7,943 bases of DNA from Acidimicrobiales bacterium. GTDB taxonomy: Bacteria; Actinomycetota; Acidimicrobiia; Acidimicrobiales; SZUA-35. A model generated the notes under the pieces. The model was not told where the DNA came from. It made no database searches and was given only the letters and a program-made list of their open reading frames with translations. The stretch is taken from assembly GCA_024641625.1 (NCBI GenBank), contig JAHECQ010000177.1, forward strand, positions 1 to 7,943, read 5' to 3'. How positions within the stretch are numbered: position 1 is the stretch's first letter; every line of letters starts with the position of its first letter. The translations under genes were made by a program, and so were the position numbers. Positions 5,790 to 7,943 of the stretch are shown in pieces.

Positions 5790-7066
5790 CAGCTCACCAC
5801 TCGAATCGGCAGGTGTTTGATGCCGGCGATGAAGTTCGAACGAAGGTGTTCGGTGGGTCCGGCCTGTTCGATTCGGTCGACCCGCTTCATCAGCTCCTCG
5901 AACAGGACGCGTAGCTCCATCCTGGCCAGCCAGGCCCCGAGGCAGAGGTGGGGTCCGTTGCGGCCGAAGGACATGTGGTCGTTGGGATCCCGCTCGAGGT
6001 CGAACCGGAACGGGCTCGGGAATCCCTCGTCGTCGTGGTTCGCCGAATTGAACCAGAGCACGACCTTGTCGCCGGCCTTGATGTGTTTGCCGCCGAGTTC
6101 CACGTCCCTGGTGGCCGTTCTGCGGAAGTGCATGGTGACCGCACTGGTGCGCAGGATCTCCTCGACGGCGGTGGTTGCGAGCTCGGGCCGGGCCTTCCAT
6201 TCGTTCCAGAGCTGTGGATGGTTGAGCATGGTCCACAAGCCGTGGGTCATCGTGTAGCGGGTGGTGTCGTTGCCGGCGGCCACCAACAGTGTGAAGAAGT
6301 TGTTGAACTCCCGGTCGCTCATGGGCTCGCCGTCGCTGGTCGGGCCCAACAGCTGGGTGATGATGTCGTCGCGCGGGCAGGCTCGCCGATCAGCCGCCTG
6401 CACCTGCGCATACCGGAAGATCTCGAGCGCAGCCGGGCTGCGGAAGGGCACCAGGCGGAACGCTTCGGTGTCGGCCAAACCGACGACGTGGTCGGTGAAC
6501 TCCGGATCGGTGTTGCCGAGCAGGGCATCGCCCCACTCCACCAATTGACGCCCATCGTCGTCGGAGGTCCCCAGGAGCTTGCCCAGCATCCGCATCGGAA
6601 GTTGCTCGGCGACCTCGTGGACGAAATCGAACTCGGTCCTGGTGAGGGCCTCGTCGAGGACCTCGGCGGCCAGCACCCGAATCGCGTCTTCGAAGGTCTC
6701 GACGGTGCGTCGGGTGAATCCGCGGTTGACCAGGCGTCGCAGGCGGGTGTGTTCGGGCGGGTCCTGTTCCATCAGCGTGCGCCGGGCCTCGGCTTGTTCG
6801 GCGTCCATCTCCTCGAGACGGATGCCGTGTACCGACGTGAACGTCTGGTAGTCGCGGCTGACAGCCAGTGCGTTGTGGTAGCCGAGGACCGACCAGAAAC
6901 CCGACCCGTCCGACTCGGGCGTCCAGTGAACCGGATCCTCCCGACGCAGACGGGAGAAGGTGGCGTGGGGCACACCGCTGGTGTACGCATCGTGGTCGGT
7001 GATGTCGGCGTCCTGTGCCCCGAGGTCCGGCAGGTAGTCATCGACGTAGCTTGCTCGATCGACCAT
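5789..7066 (-). CDS. Cytochrome P450, bacterial steroid/lipid-type
   Basis: The product is 425 residues, normal for soluble bacterial P450s, with no membrane anchor. Motifs in order are DPPEHTRLRRLVNRGFT (102-118, C-helix, His106 and Arg110 for haem propionates), AGNDTTR (264-270, I-helix oxygen-activation motif with Asp267 and Thr268), EILR (303-306, the ExxR pair), FRRTATRDVELGG (314-326) and the haem loop SFGRNGPHLCLGAWLAR (366-382) with Cys375 as iron ligand. The enzyme inserts oxygen from O2 using electrons from a ferredoxin and reductase, neither of which is encoded here. The overall style resembles CYP125/CYP142/CYP124-like enzymes of actinobacterial sterol and lipid oxidation, but subfamily and substrate are inference. 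ATG 7066 is fixed by GAGGAG 6 nt upstream; the long in-frame extension beyond it is antisense to the acyl-CoA dehydrogenase. A 22-bp palindrome lies just upstream, and the amidotransferase gene follows with a one-base overlap. Confidence 0.95.
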   Translation of the reverse strand: MVDRASYVDDYLPDLGAQDADITDHDAYTSGVPHATFSRLRREDPVHWTPESDGSGFWSVLGYHNALAVSRDYQTFTSVHGIRLEEMDAEQAEARRTLMEQDPPEHTRLRRLVNRGFTRRTVETFEDAIRVLAAEVLDEALTRTEFDFVHEVAEQLPMRMLGKLLGTSDDDGRQLVEWGDALLGNTDPEFTDHVVGLADTEAFRLVPFRSPAALEIFRYAQVQAADRRACPRDDIITQLLGPTSDGEPMSDREFNNFFTLLVAAGNDTTRYTMTHGLWTMLNHPQLWNEWKARPELATTAVEEILRTSAVTMHFRRTATRDVELGGKHIKAGDKVVLWFNSANHDDEGFPSPFRFDLERDPNDHMSFGRNGPHLCLGAWLARMELRVLFEELMKRVDRIEQAGPTEHLRSNFIAGIKHLPIRVVS

Positions 7067-7072
7067 GCGGGT

Positions 7073-7078
7073 CTCCTC
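7073..7078 (-). promoter_or_regulatory. Shine-Dalgarno GAGGAG of the P450 gene
   Basis: On the minus strand GAGGAG ends 6 nt before ATG 7066. This decides the P450 start and rejects the 264-codon in-frame extension upstream. Confidence 0.75.
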
Positions 7079-7100
7079 AATCGTTTGGCTCCGAATGATT
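7079..7100. promoter_or_regulatory. 22-bp imperfect palindrome, candidate repressor operator
   Basis: The half-sites AATCGTTTGG and CCGAATGATT flank a central CT. Eight of the eleven position pairs are complementary, two are G-T and one (the centre) is mismatched. It sits in the 75-bp gap between two divergent genes, 13 to 34 nt upstream of the P450 start and 42 to 63 nt upstream of the dehydrogenase start. Size and place fit a dimeric TetR- or GntR-like operator that could control both directions. No regulator gene is present in the window, and no clear -35/-10 boxes were seen. Confidence 0.5.
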
Positions 7101-7141
7101 CTGGGGACCAAGAGTACCCGTCGACACGGCATCCTGGAAGC

Positions 7142-7943
7142 ATGAACTTCGATGAGCCAGAGGACTTCGCCATCATCCGAACCGAAGTCCGGAGACTGTG
7201 TGACAAGTACGGCAATGCCTACTGGCGCGAACTCGAACCCGATCGATATCCCGAGGAGTTCGTGGCCGACCTGACCCGTCAGGGCTGGTTGGGCGCTCTC
7301 ATTCCCGAGGAGTACGGCGGTGGCGGCCTGAGTCTCGCCGGTGCTTCGGTGATCCTGGAGGAGATCTCCGCCAGCGGCGGCAACCCCAGCGCTTGCCACG
7401 CTCAGATGTACATCATGGGCACGTTGCTCCGTCATGGTTCGCCGGAGCAGAAGCAGCACTATCTGCCCCAGATCGCCGATGGCCGGAAGCGCCTGCAGGC
7501 CTTCGGCGTGACCGAACCGGCCGCCGGCTCCGACACGACCCAGATTCGCACCCGCGCCGTTCGTGACGGCGATGGCTGGCGGATCAACGGTCAGAAGATC
7601 TGGACGTCGCGAGCCCTCTATTCGGATCTGATGCTCCTGCTGGCCCGAACCACTCCGGCCGACGAGGTCGAAGGTCGGCTCGACGGCATCTCGGTCTTCA
7701 TCTTCGAACTCAAGGGCGATGACGGCCGGCTCATTCCCGGGCTCACCATCAACCCGATCCCGACGATGATGAACCACAACACGACCGAAGTGTTCTTCGA
7801 CGACGTCGTGATCCCCGGCGAGTCGCTGGTCGGCACCGAGGGCCGCGGGTTCCGCCACATCCTCGACGGCATGAACGCCGAGCGGATCCTGATCGCCGCC
7901 GAGTGCATCGGCGACGGCACGTTCTTCCTCGACCGGGCCAGCG
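7142..7943 (+). CDS. Acyl-CoA dehydrogenase family protein, N-terminal part, cut by right edge
   Basis: The window holds 267 codons of a gene that continues to the right; full members are about 380-400 residues. The N-terminal helical domain contains LTRQGWLGALIPEEYGGGGLSL (45-66, beginning with LTRQGWLGA). The FAD-binding signature FGVTEPAAGSDT (121-132) and INGQKIWTS (148-156) belong to the middle beta domain, followed by NHNTTEVFFDDVVIP (211-225) and the start of the C-terminal domain, GRGFRHILDGMNAERI. The catalytic base would normally lie past the right edge, so activity cannot be confirmed. The family oxidises acyl-CoA thioesters to enoyl-CoA with FAD and passes electrons to ETF. ATG 7142 has a modest GGAAG just upstream. 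The gene is divergent from the P450 across a short spacer with an operator-like palindrome, which suggests shared control of a lipid or hydrophobic-substrate pathway. Confidence 0.95.
   Translation, partial: MNFDEPEDFAIIRTEVRRLCDKYGNAYWRELEPDRYPEEFVADLTRQGWLGALIPEEYGGGGLSLAGASVILEEISASGGNPSACHAQMYIMGTLLRHGSPEQKQHYLPQIADGRKRLQAFGVTEPAAGSDTTQIRTRAVRDGDGWRINGQKIWTSRALYSDLMLLLARTTPADEVEGRLDGISVFIFELKGDDGRLIPGLTINPIPTMMNHNTTEVFFDDVVIPGESLVGTEGRGFRHILDGMNAERILIAAECIGDGTFFLDRAS

Noticed and set aside
5001..6257. Plus-strand open frame of 418 codons
   Set aside because: It is antisense to the amidotransferase and the P450 C-terminal half, both well supported.
7067..7858. 264-codon in-frame N-terminal extension of the P450
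   Set aside because: It is antisense to the acyl-CoA dehydrogenase, crosses the divergent spacer, and the normal P450 start has a good GAGGAG site.

Overview
This 7.9 kb window is GC-rich and tightly packed. It reads as chromosomal DNA from a high-GC actinobacterium, perhaps an Acidimicrobiia-like lineage. The supporting signs are an F420-type luciferase-like oxidoreductase of the TIGR03620 kind, a steroid/lipid-type cytochrome P450 beside an acyl-CoA dehydrogenase, frequent GTG starts and strong GC bias at third codon positions. The taxonomic call is inference. I see no rRNA, tRNA, CRISPR array, insertion sequence or phage gene.

Left block (1-2589, minus strand, transcribed right to left). 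Two adjacent coiled-coil genes (2589-2035 and 2025-1357) are paralogues with a shared I-D-L-R-D-P block and a shared basic tail; only the second carries a putative N-terminal helix-turn-helix. Next comes a FemAB/BioF2-like GNAT acyltransferase gene (ends at 362) and then the N-terminal 109 codons of an F420-dependent oxidoreductase that leaves the window on the left. Spacings are small (9 nt, about 0-56 nt depending on the start used, 33 nt), so this looks like one operon.

Middle block (2701-4926). A PuuD-like gamma-glutamyl hydrolase gene (3436-2723, minus) is divergent, across only 46 bp, from a glutamine-synthetase-family gene (3483-4871, plus). Together they suggest formation and hydrolysis of a gamma-glutamyl amide of an unknown amine. 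The last three codons and stop of the synthetase gene are the first copy of a five-copy 14-bp tandem repeat. The convergent spacer to the next gene also holds a perfect 11-bp inverted repeat that may form a bidirectional terminator.

Right block (5061-7943). A class I glutamine amidotransferase gene (5789-5061, minus) overlaps the stop codon of a cytochrome P450 gene (7066-5789, minus) by one base. The P450 is divergent from an acyl-CoA dehydrogenase gene (7142 onwards, plus) that runs off the right edge. The 75-bp divergent spacer contains a 22-bp imperfect palindrome that looks like a repressor operator, so the P450/amidotransferase pair and the dehydrogenase may be co-regulated, plausibly for oxidation of a lipid, steroid or other hydrophobic carbon source.

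The most unusual items are the paralogous coiled-coil pair of unknown function, the tandem repeat built from the end of the synthetase gene, and the operator-like palindrome.
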